From Macrocybe gigantea (lineage: Eukaryota; Basidiomycota; Agaricomycetes; Agaricales; Callistosporiaceae), in assembly GCA_011319805.1 (NCBI GenBank), contig SJRY01000229.1, positions 434,001 through 498,000 on the forward strand: a stretch of DNA of 64,000 nucleotides. Direction: 5' to 3'. Made by a program: the position numbers and the translations under genes. Under the pieces are notes generated by a model. That model did no database searches. It saw only the letters and a list, made by a program, of their open reading frames with translations, and was not told the DNA's origin. Of the stretch, positions 11,691 through 23,111 are shown piece by piece. Within the stretch, counting starts at the first letter, position 1. Every line of letters begins with the position of its first letter.

Positions 11691-13542
11691 TCATGTTCTT
11701 GTCCGTGGTGAGACTTTGCTCCCATGCAAGTCCTTGACGTCGAAAAACAGACTGAGCGAAAACGCAACACAAAGCAAGCAGGCAGCTGCCGTCGACGTGT
11801 TATAGCCATTGCACCTGTATCAATAGTCAGGGGAGACGAACAAACGAGGCGTTGTGTTGTCCAAACTAAAGCTCACCAGCCCTCGAATTCCCCGCTTGGG
11901 CACCTTCTACCAATCAGGATAAACACAAAAGCGGCGCCCCAGAGAATCACGCCCGCTACGTCCACCGCCGTAATCTTCCTCGCCCACGCCCGCGCACGCT
12001 TCCACTCTTCCTCCATTGCCAGCCCTTCAAACACGCCCTTCCTTCTAGGTCGCTTTTTGCCACCGTTGCTACGGTAAGCACCTGGAAAGCCACGAGCCTC
12101 ATCATCCTCTTCGTCGCTCAAGTCCTCCCGTCTTCCAAAGGCTTCCGGGTCCACAATGAGATTGACGTGGACATCTCCTGGCACGGGCATGCCGCCCTTT
12201 CTCTTCTTGCTCTTCTTATCACCTTTCCCCTTCGGTTTTTTGCTGCCTGGAATGCCCTGGACAGGGAGGACCATCATGCCACTCGCAAGCGGATTGCCTG
12301 AAAAGCCCTTCCGTCGCTTTCCTGCATAGCAACAGGGTCGAAGAAGAAAAAGGTAGAGCAAGACTAGCAATGTGACGACCGACAAGATATATAGCACGAA
12401 GGCTGGAGGCTTTCCTGCGGGAGGTGGTGTCTCTTTCGGCTTGACAATCTGAAACGCAGAAAGTTCAATACTATTTGAACAGGCACGAGACGCAGACATA
12501 CTAGAGCGACGTATATGGCAGGCACGCAAGCTGCTCCCGCCAAGACTATCTGCAAAAACCTCACGGCGATCCGCTTCTTGGGTCCTTGAGTGATCAAGTT
12601 GCCTCTCCTGTCTACCGTACCCACAATGGGCTTTCCGTTTTCATCAAGCAGGACTCCCGTGTCATCTACAACGACTCGATTCTTCCCTTTATCATCCTTT
12701 CCGAATTCACGCTGCAACATCTGTACGCGTTCTTCTATCACAGAGGGGTCCAAAGGAGGATCGTGTTCTGGATGGCCGTTGCTCCACGGCAATAGTTCTC
12801 TAGTTGAATCGTGCCCGAGTGATGAAGCAGGCCCATAGCCGTATGACTCGGTGGGTGAGTAGGGACCATACGTTGGATCGAACGGCGAACGTTTGAAGGG
12901 CTGGGGGAGATGGGAAACGGGGATTGTTGTATAGATGTCCGGGGAGGTAGACTGGTTGCGCATTGCACCATTACTGTACCAGCTACGGGACCAAGCAGGA
13001 AATGCCGAGATGTCGACCTCTGACTCTCGCACCTGCGCAGGGGACGCAATGTATGGTGAACGGTTGGGGCGGGAAGAGGCACCGCTGGTGTGTCGCGACG
13101 GGGTCGGCAAGGAAAAAGGACGATGATTCGGTGTCCGCGAAGACGTGTGAGTGTGAGCATTGGAGGAGAGCGTGCCGTCGCGCGAGACAAGGGAAGGCGG
13201 ATTGAGGGTGTCATAGCTACGCAGCGGCCGTATTGAAGACGGAGGATATGAGGTGTATGGATCAAAGGTCGGATACGGGTCCTCCGCTTGACGAACACGC
13301 AACGTCCGCGCATAGTCGGCCAAGTCGAGCGCTTCAACTGAGACGTCGGATCCTTCTCGCTTGGACGATCGGTGGGGTAGTTGCGGAAACAAATTCTCGC
13401 CGATCATGGGATCGTATTCACCCGGACGGGAGCGATTGAAATGCGGGTTTGGCGTAATTGTGGGCAGCGGTTCGTAGGGCGACCATGGACGACGGAACTG
13501 TGAAGGAGCAGGAAAACTATCAGAGCGATGGTCCGAAGGCAT
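11691..13542 (-). CDS. Unknown multi-pass membrane protein
   Basis: Not recognised. There are three exons: 13542-12502, 12448-11877 and 11814-11691. Roughly the first 300 residues are a hydrophilic, Pro/Ser-rich, presumably disordered region with many SP/TP sites. Then come four hydrophobic segments: IAVRFLQIVLAGAACVPAIY, FVLYILSVVTLLVLLYLFLL, VAGVILWGAAFVFILIG and a C-terminal one (ACLLCVAFSLSLFF). Between the second and third is a very basic loop (KKPKGKGDKKSKKRKGG). The third exon follows from a clean donor after GW and acceptor before CNGYN, with a final TGA at 11691. The layout suggests an endomembrane or plasma-membrane protein with a long cytosolic tail. I give no function. Confidence 0.7.
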
Positions 13543-14014
13543 GGGGGAGTCGTGAAAATCGTGACGATGTCGTTAAAGTGGAAAAGTGTGCCTAGAGTAT
13601 GTCGGGACAAGGAGCGGACTATGTTCGATGCGAGTGCGAAGGATAAAGAGCCCTCTCTTGTCGTCGAGGCCGATGAGCAGAGGTGCTGTGGATGGAGTAG
13701 CGATGCTGCCGTTTCGTGAGAACGCTTTCCATAAACTGGCGCATCCCCACCTATGCCGACCCCCTGGCGTCGAGGTCAAGCACGTCGGCAGTGCCTCATT
13801 CTTTCTTCTCGCTGGCGACATTCGAACCACGATACATTCATCATCGTCGTTTCCAAGCATTCGCACCATCCTCTGACTGACCGTCGTCGGGGGGAGTCGG
13901 CCGTGAGAAGCACAAGCAGCGGAGTGATGCCGAGATATTTACGTGCTCTGCGATGACCGTTCCAGAGCCTACTCTAGGTAGTCAAGCGCATCTCTCAGGT
14001 TGGGACAGACAGCC
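13543..14014. other. Divergent promoter region
   Basis: About 470 bases between two divergent start codons (13542 minus, 14015 plus). Open frames exist on both strands, but none has family resemblance or clear codon structure. I read it as the shared promoters and 5' leaders. Confidence 0.5.
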
Positions 14015-15352
14015 ATGACGCTGACCGCCTTCATCGTCGACACGCTTGGCCTGACGAAGCTACCACCGCACCTCCCGACGCTCGTCTGCTCCTTCCTATG
14101 CTTCCTCTCGTGCACCAAGTCCTCGCACCCTGGGCCAGCAAAAAATGGTTTCCCGTTGCTTACGGTAGCAAGTCGAGACGCGCTAAAAATAATTGGTGAT
14201 TCTGCGCATGCCCTCACGTTTTCTTGGTCGTACGTGTTTTCTCAATCCAATGGGCCTCGCCCCGCGCAGGTCGATACACGTCGTATCACAGGTCCATACG
14301 GTCGTCATTGTTCCGTTGGGCCTTTGGATTTTGGCCACGGAAAGCAGATCTAGAACAGAAGACAGAGCATTCGGTTGGGACAACGACACGGGATTCGTTC
14401 ATGCGATCGCATGCGGGTCTGTGTTCCGTCGCCCGCTCCAGATCTAAAGCGTATATTAAGTCCTCTTTCTTTTCTGATAGATATTTCCTGTGGGATAGTC
14501 TGGACGCCATAGTCAACTTTATAGACCCTGGCTTTGTCGTGCATGGGCGTCTTTTCCGGTTCTTTGACGATGGCATCCCGGCTTATCCATCCATCTATAG
14601 GCATAGCATGCCTGGCCATATATGTCATGTCCTACGTACGTCTCGACCTTTTCCGCAGCCAGTACCAAGCTCGTACAACGCTTCTGGGTTCTAGAAACCA
14701 TTCGTTGCATACTATGGCACAAGGTGCTTGCTATGGGAAACGTGTGCTCTATTTTAGCCCACCTTATGTCCCCTGACTCGTCCTATATCACAGGAGCACG
14801 TTTTTCCTCAACATTCACTGGTTCGATCCATTCGCGTTCAGGGAAGCGAGCTGCCATCTGACTCTATGCAGGTTTTTGGACAAGACGAACCGGACAGGAA
14901 GCACACTCCAGCTCATCAATGGGTTTTTACTTCTTGCCTCCTTCTTTGGGGTCAGAATAGTCTATGGTGGCATGGTGGTAAGTTTATTCGTCGGATACAG
15001 GTTGAACCATCTAATTATCCCTTTCTAGTCGTACCAATTCTTTCATACCCTATTTGTTACGAAGGATAAATTGTCGCTGCCATATATCCTTGTATACGGA
15101 GTGGGTAACGTTATATTGGTCGGTTTGAACTGGTTATGGTGAGTACATCGTTTTAATTGTGTCCTTCAATTTCTTGACCTGCGGCGAATATACCGCAGGT
15201 TCTCCAAGATGATCAGTGCCCTTAACAAACGATTCTCTTCGAAGAATGGAAGGGACCGACGCAAACTACCCCGAGTTGATGAGACGAGCGTTCTCGCGAG
15301 CGGCATCGATCATCGGGTGAATGGAACAACAAATGGCTATGGAGCAACATGA
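14015..15352 (+). CDS. TLC-domain membrane protein (TMEM56/CLN8-like)
   Basis: TRAM-LAG1-CLN8 domain protein, a multi-pass ER/Golgi-type membrane protein family linked to lipid sensing or handling. Nine exons: 14015-14195, 14270-14416, 14481-14548, 14601-14635, 14695-14741, 14794-14820, 14872-14977, 15029-15138 and 15199-15352. Two are very short (35 and 27 bp). The exons sum to 875 bases, and adding the one missing base near 14105-14112 gives exactly 291 codons plus stop. Diagnostic blocks in order: KKWFPVAYGSKSRRAKNNW, HVVSQVHTVVIVPLGLW, FVHAIACGYFLWDSLDAI, KPFVAYYGTRCLLWETSTFF with LNIHWFLDK, and a membrane segment LLLASFFGVRIVYGG. The tail is short, basic and hydrophilic. The fungal substrate is unknown. 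Confidence 0.85.
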
Positions 15353-15503
15353 GTTTGCCTCCAGACAACCGATCCCTCACCCACTGAAATATTATCGATA
15401 GAGTTTTGCACCATCTAGATTGCATTAACTTTGTGGCTGCTTGCGTGCCGTAATACCCATGCGACCATTTACCCGATAACAGTGTTGTATTTTTCTTCTA
15501 CTT

Positions 15504-16405
15504 TTAGTGTATGTATGCGTCTTGAACGATGTGACGAACTTTCTGCTCCCAAGAGACTAAATTTGCGTGACGAGAGACCTCTATGCGCAACTCAGAGTCT
15601 GGTGAATTCAAGATAGTGTGCACGTAGGCAAATGCCAAAGCATCCAAAGGAGTGGGTTCACTATCCAAATACGTTAGCACCAAAGCCAGGGCAGAGGCAT
15701 GGATAACGAATACCTTGAACCGAGAAACCAGGCATCATTCCCCAGACGATCGGAGAGAGCAGACATGGCTTCTCTGTAATCAGCGTAGATGTTCAGCCGA
15801 GATACCCGGGTGCCCGACGGGGGAAATAGCGAAGTGAATCCCGTCAGAGGAGCCACAGGAGTCGTGACAAGCGACTCGAGTGAAGGTTTTGATGGCGCGG
15901 CGAGCGTCAACAGCGATGCAACGTAGGAAGGCTCCGGAGTTGAAAGAACCAGCGCAGCGTGGACGTTTCCTTCGAGCAGAGAGACCCATGCCCTGCTCTC
16001 ATCGCGTGCGGCTTCGTCCTTGTAGCCCTCTAGATCTGAGTTTTTGCCGGGCGGAGGCGGCGGAAGTTGTGAATCTGCCCACGACGGGATGTGGTGTGCC
16101 GCGAGGAGCTGTTCGCGCGAGACTTGCAGGTTGGGCAGCCGGGAATCTATGGCGCCCTCTGAGCTGACGTCGGAGCGCGTCCTGAGTGCCTTGAGCCCTC
16201 GCAGCGCGAGGTAAGCCTGCCACTTGAGGCATTCGACGTCGCCGCTGAGAGGCGAGCCTGGTTCTGCTGGTGGATAGATCCAAAGCGTCGGATAGGCATG
16301 GCAAGCGGTCGCAGGTGAGCAAGACACAGGCGGGTAGATATGGAGAGGAAAGAGGGCAAAAAAGGCCCGGACGGGGGCAGGAATGGGTATTTTGGAGGAG
16401 GACAT
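15504..16405 (-). CDS. Metaxin/SAM-complex subunit (Sam35/Sam37-like)
   Basis: Outer-membrane sorting and assembly (SAM) component that helps insert beta-barrel proteins into the mitochondrial outer membrane. Two exons, 16405-15714 and 15660-15504, give about 280 residues. The N-terminal Tom37/metaxin thioredoxin-like part is seen in LWIYPPAEPG and LSGDVECLKWQAYLALRG. The C-terminal GST-like part is seen in WFLGS, then PTPLDALAFAYVHTIL and RHANLVSWEQKVRHIV. No signal peptide or long membrane segment is visible, as expected for the peripheral members. I cannot decide between the Sam35 and Sam37 lineages. It is divergent from VPS54 with only 58 bp between the start codons. Confidence 0.75.
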
Positions 16406-16463
16406 TGGCTGCTGAGCTGTGTTTGTTTGACGCGTTGTCTGTCTCTCTCAGCGCTGGCATGTC

Positions 16464-19400
16464 ATGTCCGAGTCGTCGTCCGTCCCCTCCAGGCCAGTGA
16501 CGCCCGTGAGCACCCTTCCCGACCAGATCCACACCGCCAGGCCCTACAGGTTCGTATGGGATCCTTCCTCGCGCAGGCCAGGCCCAGAGAGTGTCTCAGG
16601 CACGACGGAAGGGCGGGGCGGAGGAGACTACTTCTCTGCTCAGCCTCGTCTCAGCTTCCTCAACTCGTCATCGACGGCCGCCCTCGCACTCGGTGCGCTC
16701 CCTGCGGAGTGGAGCAGCTCGAAGCATGGCTTCCACGGTGAGTGTTCCACACCCCATCCAACCTATACATGATGTTCACAGAAAAGGGTGCATGTCATTA
16801 AGCTATCTCTACCATGCTGAACAACCCGCACAAACGCCAGGCCCCTCCAAAAGCCCATTCTTCGTTGCCCGCCGTTGTTCCAGCCGATCTCCCCCGCGTG
16901 CGCCGCAAGGACTTCAATTCGTACCTCCGAGTGATCGGTCCAGAATGGGAACACTTCCAACGCAACATACAGTTGGGACGAGAAGGCCTTGCGCAGCTGG
17001 ATCCTGGTCCATCTACACCCCGCGCTTCCGCCGACGCTGATGACGTGTATCTACGTTCCCGCCTTCCAAATCCACTTGAAGCAAAGCCAGTCCCTCCTTT
17101 AGATTCCGTGCCGCCGGTCTTTTTCGAACAACAGTTCGACCTGGGTGATCCCCGCACGTTCAACATCGTCACCGAGCAAAACCTCTCCTCAGATGGCAGG
17201 GAATATGATCCCGCGATGCTGGCGCACTCAATTCCTCTCCTTGAGAAATTCTCTCATTACGCAGACACTGTTGAACAGCACCTGGTACTCGAAATACAGC
17301 GCCGCTCGACATCGTTTTTCGCCGCTCTCACCAATCTCCACGACTTGCGCTCCGAATCAGAGGAATGCATCGCACGCATCTCGCGCCTTCGCGCGCAACT
17401 CACGAACCTGGACGAGAATAGCGCCAAACGCGGTCTACAAGTAGTGCGACGTGAGGCAAGGGCACTCAACGTGGCGAAGGTGGTTGAGGGTGTCAAGTTT
17501 ATTGCTGGAGTCGTGGAGATGAGCAGGGTCGCGCGAGGTCTGGTCAGTGCAGGCCAGTGGGGGGAAGCACTGGGGATTATCGAGGACTTGCAACGGCTTT
17601 GGGATGGAGGAGCAGAGTCGAGCACTCCTTCTGCCAAGATGAAAATACAGTCGCTGCCAGAGGTGAAGGAGGAGCGAGAAGAAGAGGAACAAGCACTCCA
17701 GGGCAACGGTGACAGTCCTGAGCATATGTCGAATGGCCTAAGCGGGCAAGTACCGCCGCATTCTGGAAGACGGCGAAAAAACTCCTCACCTCCTCCAATT
17801 CTCCTGTCCTCGCTCAAAGCGTACTCCTCTCTTCCCGAGCATTTGCGTGCTCTCACGCTCGAAATAGCATCTTCGCTATCTTCTGAACTCATATCGGTTC
17901 TGAAGGTTGATCTCGCAGACAGAATAGGTCGAAGGCGAGACCATCCCAAAGTTAATCCTGATCGTGGGGCCGAGCTCGATCGAAATTTCCGCGACCGCTT
18001 ACGGCCCCTATTACATGGCCTGATGCGCACAGGAGGGCTGAAGGACGGAATAATATCATGGCGAGACATAGCGTTGAAGGAACTTCGTTCGGTTGTCAAG
18101 GAGGTAAGTCGGGGTTTCTTGATCTTATTCTACTTCCTCAACCTTTCATCACAGAAACTACCTGCTACGGACTCTGAAGAAGATGGTAGTGACTCCACTT
18201 CCAATACAAGGTGTGTTTGTTCATATTCGTTTTCCCTAGATCCTGTTTCCGAGGCCTTCACTTCACAGAGCCGGCCTCGCAAATCATCTGCGGGATATGC
18301 CTCATCCTGACTTCATGCTTCTGTTGCAAGACCTATATGTCAGTTTGTTCAACGGCGTCGAAGAGGTTCAGGAGCAGGAGACGGTCATTTTGGAGATCAT
18401 CGAATCCGTACCCGAGTCAGTTTTTTTCCCAGCCACCCTTTTGTCATGCATAAATCTAAATTTTGCATAGGTCCGTAGGTGCGGATAGCACTGCTGCGAT
18501 ACAAGACGAACTATCGGACATACTGTCCTCTGTAGCAGAGCTGGCCAATGCCCAGGCTGCTAAAATTATTTCATGTCGTCAAGATCAACATGTGTCGTTG
18601 GAGCTGGCGGACTTTCTGGTCTTCTTTAATGAAACCTGGGGTTTCGTCGTTCGTTGTGAGATTATCTGCAGAAGGATGATTGTCGGACTACGGGGCGCCG
18701 TGGTCAGCCAGGTATAAGTGCATTGAATTGTGATCTGCTCTTGTTTGATCTCACCTGGTCATTTAGGCCAAGGCGTTTTTGCAAAATTTCCACCAGGCCC
18801 GGATTACGAAATCCGCGAAGTTCGTCGAAGACGAACAATGGAACCCCGCAGAAGTTTCGCCCTCCCTTCAACACATCACGAATGTCATCGTCGATTCGGC
18901 TGTGCGCGACGCGCCAGAACTTGTGATTAAATCAGATGCCGACACCATTTTCTCCGAGTCCCCGACTTCCCCTTCGTCCGATCGTCCAACCGCCAATGGT
19001 GACGGCTCTTTCCCTGCTTTATCCCGCGGCCCACCACCGCCTCCTGTGAAATCCGACACAAACGGGTTTAGCAGCGTATCCTCTGCTCCAGGTGCCAAGC
19101 ATCTTCGCGTAGATGAGCGGACATATTTTGTCGTCTCTGCGACCGCGGAGGTCCTTGTGCTGCTTCTAGACTATCTTCGTGTAGTCGTCAATCTCTCCAT
19201 GCTGACAACAGATGCGATGAGCCGAGTCATAGAATTTCTCAAGGCGTTCAATTCTAGAACGTGCCAAGTTGTGCTAGGCGCCGGCGCCTTACGTTCAGCA
19301 GGTCTGAAGAACATCACGGCGAAGCATCTCGGTGACTATCGTGGTTCTTTTGGCAAAAACATGCTGCATTCACGCTAACGCGGTGTTTTTATGATGGACA

Positions 19401-20816
19401 GCGCTCGCGTCACAGTCGTTATCTGTCATGTTTGAACTGATACCCTACGTGCGAGAGACGTTCCGAAGGCATCTGAGTCCCAAGCAGGCCGTGATGCTGG
19501 TGGAATTTGACAAGCTGAAAAGGGTGCGTGGACGATGAAGTTATTCGGCCCACCACTTCACTTGTTTTTCGCTTAATAATGCGGGGTACGGCGAAGCTGA
19601 TTTGTATTGTCCCTGCGTTTTAGGACTTTCAGGAGCACCAGAACGAGATCCACTCCAAACTGATCGCGATCATGGGAGAGCGTCTGAACACCCACATCAA
19701 GACCCTGCAGGTGAGGGTCGCATTATCTGCATTTGTTTCCTCCCACAGAATCTGACCTCGTGTTTTCCGTGTGTAAGGGTATCGATTGGAATGTGCCGAA
19801 ACCGGGCGGAGGAATCAACGACTACATGGAAATTCTCATAAAGGAGACCGTCACGCTGCACAAAGTGTTGTCGAGGTACCTCTCGACACCGATTGTCGAA
19901 GTAAGTCCGCGTTGCTGATGCAACCCTTACCATTCTCGTTTCAAACTTCTGACTTCCAAAAAAAAAAATCCTAGTACGTGATGACACAAGTCTTTGCCGC
20001 AATCAATCACGGACTCTCAGAGGAGTATAGCAAAATCGAGCTGCCACATCAAGAGGCGAAGGAGAGGTAAGCCCACGAGATAGATGCATCACGTGCAGGA
20101 CTAACCAATTTCTGAATGGTTTTTTTTTCGGGCGTAACTATTTTCCCCGCCTTTCTAACACCCTCTTTTTCAGGTTGTTAGCGGATGCCAAATACCTGCA
20201 TCAAAAGCTTTCGGCTCTCAAGAACGTGGGCATGCCGAGCGGGATGCTCGTGACCGTGGTTTCGGAGAAGACGATACCGCGTACGAACGTGCCGCCACCT
20301 ACTCCCACGAGAAGCAATACCGTGCATGGTATCAGTTCTAGTGCAAATCAACGCTTGAAGGGCCTGCTTTCTGGCAAGTCTGTCACCTTTGACAAGGTTC
20401 TGCCCACTCCTTTCCGCCAGGCGACGTCGCCACCGCCGTCGGCAGTCATCGCGAGCTCCAACTCGCCGACGCCGTCCGCAGATCTACCTAGCATCGACAA
20501 GGCGTTTGCGGAAAAAGCTGCCGAAAACGAAGTGAAGGCTCCGACCGCCACATCCAACACAGCGGACGAGACTAAACCATCTGCAGGGTTCAAACAAGTT
20601 CAGCTGGCCTCGCCGAAACCGGGTTCGGAGCCGGAGCCCGACGCTGGGCTTGCACCGACGCCGACGGAGGACCAAGCAGGCGCGGAGGTTTCTACGTTGG
20701 AACCGGCTAGGCTGAGATTGTCTCCGCCACCACTTCCTGAGGCTCAAAGCGAGAAAGATGAAACGCCCGATGCGACGATGACGACGACGCCGAATGCGGA
20801 TTTGACGGTCTGAGAT
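16464..20816 (+). CDS. VPS54: GARP complex subunit Vps54
   Basis: Tethering factor for endosome-to-trans-Golgi retrograde vesicles, working with Vps51, Vps52 and Vps53. The start MSESSSVPSRPVTP is followed by a low-complexity leader. The VPS51-like coiled region reads FFEQQFDLGDPRTF, LLEKFSHYADTVEQHLVLEI and RSTSFFAALTNLHDLR. The middle has MPHPDFMLLLQDLYVSLFNG. The VPS54-specific C-terminal domain is spread over several short exons between about 18770 and 20270: RVIEFLKAFNSRTCQVVLGAGA, FELIPYVRETFRRHLSPKQAVML and YLHQKLSALKNVGMPSGMLV. A Pro/Ala/Glu-rich tail of about 180 residues follows and looks disordered. No frame break was found. The TGA ends at about 20813-20816. A 280-residue open frame on the opposite strand (17257-18099) is a shadow. 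Confidence 0.93.
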
Positions 20817-22358
20817 TGTTGCGAGTGACAGGTGACTGGTGACCGCTTGAACGGCAGTGCGCAGTCAGCTGGCCGTCAGATGCGTGCTTAGCATTGAAGC
20901 CGCTCTACGCTCTCGGTCCTGGTTCCTCTGTGCCGATATTCAGGTCGGCCGTGTGGTTCGCGCTCGGTCACGCGTTGTGACTGTCTGGTTGAGGTGTCTG
21001 ACGACACGACGTCGAGAACCCAATCAAAAACCGCAACTCTTTTGACTGTTCTCCCTTTACCCCCACTTCTCTCCACCTTGTCCTTCCCTTTCCAAGACGA
21101 CGGTTCTCGCGCGTGATCCTATGATGAGTAGAAATTACCCGTTGGTCGGACGTCGGCATTGAGCGTTGGGCCATCAGTTTCATTTTGACCGGCTTGAACA
21201 GCAGCAGTGCGTGTCTTCTTGATGACAGGGCTGTTTTGGCCGCCACCGTGACTCGGTTCCTGTGTCCATTTGTGTCCTTTCTGTTTCTCTTTGGGTACGA
21301 TAGTTTGATTTCTGTTGCTCATGAGGACGGTGTTTTCTGCAATCTTCTGCCCCATTCTTGTTTCTCGTATTGCTGCAGTCGTTCTATCATCATAGTGACC
21401 CGCATTAATACCTGCACAGCACAATTCAGTTGTCAAATATTTTCACTGGCGCTTCTCGTTGACTCAGTGATAACAAAAGGTGGGCCGAGGACCCGAGTTT
21501 TGGTTGTGTAGGACGCAAACGTTCGATGCACATCGCCGACTTTCTTTGGGACCCTCTTGTTCTCCTTTTTCTTTCATAAATACAAAAAGAGGGACGAATC
21601 AACAGAGATGCTCAGACAAATGCTATGCATGTTGGCATCGGCTTGGGGTATCATTGTCATGGCTTGACGCATGATAGACCTTTTATGGGGACAAATGGCA
21701 GGAAACAGCTGAAATGTAGCATTCTATTTGCGAGTTTATAGAATGAACCCTCGTTTCTTTATGTGAGTGCATCGCCTTTACGCGAAGTTCTTAAAGGCAC
21801 CCACAACAGGCTGCCGGCGTCAAGCACAGATCGTCGTCAATGTCAACGTGATTATAACGCAAAAGGAGGTCCAGGCTTGCATAGAGGAAGAGAATAGGGA
21901 AAAAAAGAAAAAGAGGACGCAATTGATCTCGCTAGCGCTTGCTGTGATAGTTGCAAAGCAGATCGCATCTCCCCGATCACCTACGTGACATGTCCCCTCC
22001 ACAGGACTGGGCTGGGGGGTAGATCCAACTGCATTTCGCAGAGGCAGGGATTCCAGGAACGTTTCAGTGCTAAGCAGAAGGAGATGCGGAGCGCTGGCGT
22101 TGCTATTTTCGACAGCGCATCGCAATCTGGTGTTGCATGCTACCATAACGAGAAGACAAAGAGAGTGCAAAGGTAACGACGATGATCTGGGAAACGCTAA
22201 TTTTGCAAGCGAGGCTTATTGACGGGGATCGAAATGCCGAGGCGCTTGAGGGCTAGAGCTGTACCGTATTGAACGAACAATGGGAGGGTGGACTGGAAGG
22301 GTTCTCTGATCTACGAAAAAGGGTCGCGCTGGGGCGGGACCGGCGGACAATAATGCAT

Positions 22359-22364
22359 CACGTG
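22359..22364. promoter_or_regulatory. CACGTG box
   Basis: Palindromic CACGTG, the binding site type of bHLH factors such as Cbf1. It lies about 750 bp upstream of the ECL1-like start and is one of three in the promoter region. Confidence 0.35.
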
Positions 22365-22641
22365 GACAGCGACCTCAATTGCGTTGCTCTGACGAAGTTA
22401 CAAGACTGCTGCGGTACGCTGTAAAATATTGGGCCAGTTCTGTGTCATGCATCTTACGGTGTTCTGACGTATGAGCTGTTGCCGTCCGACTGAGATGATG
22501 CCATCTGAGGAGCGTCCTTTACAGCGTCGGTGAAATACGCTTCCCATGGTCGGGTAGCAACAAATTGAGCCCCCCGAAAAAGACTCGCCCGCCATCCGCG
22601 TCATAAATGACGTTGGAGCGCACTTGCCATATATGGGTATT

Positions 22642-22648
22642 TGACTCA
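22642..22648. promoter_or_regulatory. TGACTCA, Gcn4/AP-1 type site
   Basis: Exact match to the core Gcn4/Cpc1 bZIP site. It lies about 470 bp upstream of the ECL1-like gene, 15 bp from a CACGTG box. Confidence 0.4.
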
Positions 22649-22662
22649 GCTGACGCACTTGT

Positions 22663-22668
22663 CACGTG
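22663..22668. promoter_or_regulatory. CACGTG box
   Basis: Second palindromic CACGTG box, close to the TGACTCA site at 22642. Confidence 0.35.
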
Positions 22669-22976
22669 TGAAACGTTTTTTGGGGGGGAGCTCGTAATCG
22701 TCTTTTCATGAGCAGGGAGGGGACCGTGAGCAAAGGCGCATGATGTAAAGGTGGCGAGGATTCACGCCACACGTTTGAGCGAATAGGTATTAGGCCGCCG
22801 CGAGTCATCAGACCAAACGTGTGATGGCGCAGCGATAGAGTGATATAGAGCCAGCGAGGCAGGTGAGGGAAAAAGGAAGCACATGGCCTGACTCGCAGAT
22901 CTTGGGTTGGAACTCGGCGGAGGTACGCTCAGGGTCGTCCCAGAATGGAACGTGATAGATCCAGCCAGAACCCTGT

Positions 22977-22982
22977 CACGTG
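22977..22982. promoter_or_regulatory. CACGTG box
   Basis: Third palindromic CACGTG box, 130 bp upstream of the ECL1-like ATG and 14 bp from a TGAGTCA site. Confidence 0.4.
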
Positions 22983-22995
22983 CGGTGTACCCGAT

Positions 22996-23002
22996 TGAGT
23001 CA
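22996..23002. promoter_or_regulatory. TGAGTCA, Gcn4/AP-1 type site
   Basis: Second bZIP-type site, about 110 bp upstream of the ECL1-like ATG. It matches the reverse complement of the TGACTCA site at 22642. Confidence 0.4.
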
Positions 23003-23111
23003 CTTCTCGATTCAGAAAACGTTTTTCGTTGCGAATGTCGCGACTGCCCCAGCCAGCCCTATATAACCCCGATCTTCCGTCAATCCCTCTTCACCCACCT
23101 CCTCCCACATC

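Larger units (their letters stand above)
20817..23111. other. Long intergenic region, VPS54 3' side and ECL1-like promoter
   Basis: About 2.3 kb with no gene I can support. Open frames are short, mostly non-overlapping on both strands and without family resemblance. The right third carries clustered motifs listed separately: three CACGTG boxes and two TGA(C/G)TCA sites. I found no tRNA, LTR or simple array. Confidence 0.55.

Noticed and set aside
12738..13337. 199-codon open frame in another frame over the membrane-protein gene
   Set aside because: Same strand, other frame, over a Pro/Ser-rich coding exon; composition is that of a shadow.
13803..13822. Possible tRNA T-loop (ATTCGAACC)
   Set aside because: No A-box, no pairing acceptor stem or anticodon arm at the right distance on either strand.
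15999..16532. 177-codon open frame overlapping the metaxin and VPS54 starts
   Set aside because: Overlaps two well supported genes in a different frame; no resemblance to a family.
17257..18099. 280-codon open frame on the minus strand inside VPS54
   Set aside because: Lies fully antisense to conserved VPS54 exons; Ser/Arg-rich shadow translation without family resemblance.
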